Shown here in pieces: positions 62,241-64,000 of a DNA stretch of 64,000 nt; positions within the stretch are counted from its first letter, which is position 1, and every line of letters starts with the position of its first letter. The notes beneath the pieces are model-generated. The model saw nothing but the letters and a program-made list of their open reading frames with translations, was not told the DNA's origin and ran no database searches. Origin of the DNA: Lysobacterales bacterium 66-474 (lineage in GTDB: Bacteria; Pseudomonadota; Gammaproteobacteria; Xanthomonadales; Rhodanobacteraceae). A program made the translations under genes and the position numbers. Where the stretch lies: assembly GCA_001899805.1 (NCBI GenBank), contig MKWP01000015.1, forward strand, positions 1,018,048-1,082,047, written 5' to 3'.

Positions 62241-63728
62241 TCAGGGCTGGCCGCAGTACCGGTAATACGCGATGCCGAAATCCTGGAACGCGGGTTCGTC
62301 GCGGTTGCCGACATGATCGATGACCACGCCCGCCGAAGCCGTTGCATGCGCGCCACCCAGCGCACCGGTGTCGTGCAGGGTTTCGTACTGGGCACGATCG
62401 AGATCCACTGCTCCTGCCAGTGCGTGGTCAAAGCGGATCGCGCGCGCGGCTTCCTGCCAACCGGGGACGACGCGAGCAGGAATCGCTTCGGCGGCATCGC
62501 CGCTGCCATAGCCGAGCACCAGCAAATTGCGGCCATCCAGCGCCACGTCCCGCGCGGCTGCCTCCTGCAAACCCGCCGCCAGCCATGCCGGCAACGCGGC
62601 GGTGTAAAGGTTGCCAAGCTCCATGGCATCCATCGAACCCAGTTGCAGCTTGTCATCCACGGCGTGCCGGTACGCGCTGCCCGCACGAAACGCCTTCAAC
62701 ACTGCCATCGACTTCGGATAAGCCGCGGGCGGCAAGGCATCCGCTTCGCAAACCGCAGCGCCGGAAAGTAATTCCCGCGCGGCGCCATCGGGCGCCACTT
62801 TCGCGGCATCGCAATAACCTTCCCACTCCCGCGCCGCCGCGGAATCGTCGGCGGCGTCGTGTGCGAGTGCGGCGAGGTACGCCAGCGCCCAGGCGTTGCG
62901 CGGCATGTGGTGGTACGGGCGGTGCATGAACACCGCGGCCACATCGCGAAGACGCGCCTGACGTGAACCACCGCGGCGCGCGAACATCGCATCCAGCGCG
63001 CGCAGCGTTGCTTCGGTATAGCAATCGGTCGAATATTTGCCGTTGAATACCGGCAGGTCGTTCAGGCGTCCGTGCCGCCCCGGCGTCTGTCCGGCGAAGC
63101 GCAGGAACGGTTTGCGAAAATCCAGCCCGCGATAATCCGACGCGCTGCCGCCCATTGCGAGGTCGAGTTCCAGCAGGCGCGGCGCGGATTCCAGCAGCAT
63201 CGCGACCGCACCCGCGCCCTGCGTGGGCTCGCCGCTGCTGCCGCGCGCGTATTCGGCGATGTCGGCGCTCACCACGATCGCCTGCCGGCCTTGCCCATCG
63301 CAGGCGAGGTAACGCAACCCGCCCTTCAACGCATACACGCCGCCGAGGCAGGCGTGCTTGAACTCGGGGACCTCGCAGTCGCGCGCCAGCATCGGCTTGC
63401 CTTCGGCCTGCAACGCACGATCCACCAGGCCACGCACGATCACCGCACCCGCGGCATTGTCGGTGCTGGATTCGGTGCCCAGCGCAAGATAACCGACGCG
63501 GCGCGGATCGACGTCGTACTGGTCGAGCAAACGCAGAACCGCGTTCGCCGCAAGCGTGTACACGTTCTGGTCAGGACCCGCCATCCGGAACGCGTGGCCT
63601 ACCACCGCGCGCGTCTTCGCCGCATCGTTGCCGGTCCAGTCCGACCATTGCTCCAGATCGACCCTATACGGCGGGAAATACGCCGCCATGCCGCTGATGC
63701 CTGCTACCGACTGCGAAGTTGCGGTCAC
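62241..63728 (-). CDS. hydroxymethylglutaryl-CoA synthase family protein
   Basis: YFPPYRVDL, LALGTESSTDNAAG, EFKHACLGGVYAL (nucleophile Cys), AVFMHRPYHHMPRNAW. Confidence 0.82.
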   Translation of the reverse strand: MTATSQSVAGISGMAAYFPPYRVDLEQWSDWTGNDAAKTRAVVGHAFRMAGPDQNVYTLAANAVLRLLDQYDVDPRRVGYLALGTESSTDNAAGAVIVRGLVDRALQAEGKPMLARDCEVPEFKHACLGGVYALKGGLRYLACDGQGRQAIVVSADIAEYARGSSGEPTQGAGAVAMLLESAPRLLELDLAMGGSASDYRGLDFRKPFLRFAGQTPGRHGRLNDLPVFNGKYSTDCYTEATLRALDAMFARRGGSRQARLRDVAAVFMHRPYHHMPRNAWALAYLAALAHDAADDSAAAREWEGYCDAAKVAPDGAARELLSGAAVCEADALPPAAYPKSMAVLKAFRAGSAYRHAVDDKLQLGSMDAMELGNLYTAALPAWLAAGLQEAAARDVALDGRNLLVLGYGSGDAAEAIPARVVPGWQEAARAIRFDHALAGAVDLDRAQYETLHDTGALGGAHATASAGVVIDHVGNRDEPAFQDFGIAYYRYCGQP

Positions 63729-63812
63729 CGACTGCGCCCCATGAAGCGAACGAAGTGCGGGAGTATGCGGGAAAACCGCGTCGACGTGACGTCAACGACA
63801 CCGGCAAGAAAC

Positions 63813-63841
63813 AAAAAAGGCCGACGCGATGCGTCGGCCTT
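63813..63841 (-). terminator. Rho-independent terminator of tRNA-Asn
   Basis: Minus strand AAGGCCGACGC-ATC-GCGTCGGCCTTTTTT. Confidence 0.8.
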
Positions 63842-63848
63842 GCGTGTC

Positions 63849-63925
63849 TGGCGCCCGAACTTGGACTCGAACCAAGGACCCCCAGATTAACAGTCTAGTG
63901 CTCTAACCAGCTGAGCTATTCGGGC
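63849..63925 (-). tRNA. tRNA-Asn(GTT)
   Basis: GCCCGAATAGCTCAGCTGGTTAGAGCACTAGACTGTTAATCTGGGGGTCCTTGGTTCGAGTCCAAGTTCGGGCGCCA; anticodon GTT. Confidence 0.93.
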
Positions 63926-64000
63926 GAATTTTCAGTTCATTGCTTCGCATCCATCCATGGAGTGCTCTCCGTTCGGCATCCCTGCCTCACCCTCGCGTGC

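Overview
64 kb of high-GC chromosome, most consistent with a Xanthomonadales / Rhodanobacteraceae-like gammaproteobacterium (inferred from gene content and order). Main blocks: (1) acyl-CoA dehydrogenase; an ArsR-methyltransferase (SahR-like) regulator; a split metH. (2) Two-component system, DUF2807-type repeat protein, mazG. (3) A ~4.9 kb accessory insertion between mazG and cysQ/nudE: CGNR regulator, secreted arginase-like fusion protein, its stand-alone paralogous domain, haloalkane dehalogenase, IS21-like terminus and gene remnants. (4) EF-G-like GTPase, pip, serA, tRNA-Pro. (5) Translation operon thrS-infC-rpmI-rplT-pheS-pheT-ihfA-merR, with a candidate Thr leader-peptide attenuator before thrS and an AUC-initiated infC. 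(6) Large carbohydrate-utilisation locus: TonB receptor, flavin halogenase, GH13/GH31/GH39/six-hairpin GH, MFS, esterase, LacI, glucokinase, with LacI-type operators. (7) uvrB, then a two-gene SIR2-like/TIR + membrane nSTAND-NTPase/repeat system preceded by a C10 tract. (8) FimT/GspH pseudopilin, HMG-CoA synthase-like protein, tRNA-Asn. The best candidates for something undescribed are the SIR2-TIR/STAND pair with its homopolymer tract, the thrS attenuator, the arginase-fusion island and the structured repeat in front of the sahR-like gene. All calls come from reading the sequence; no searches were run.
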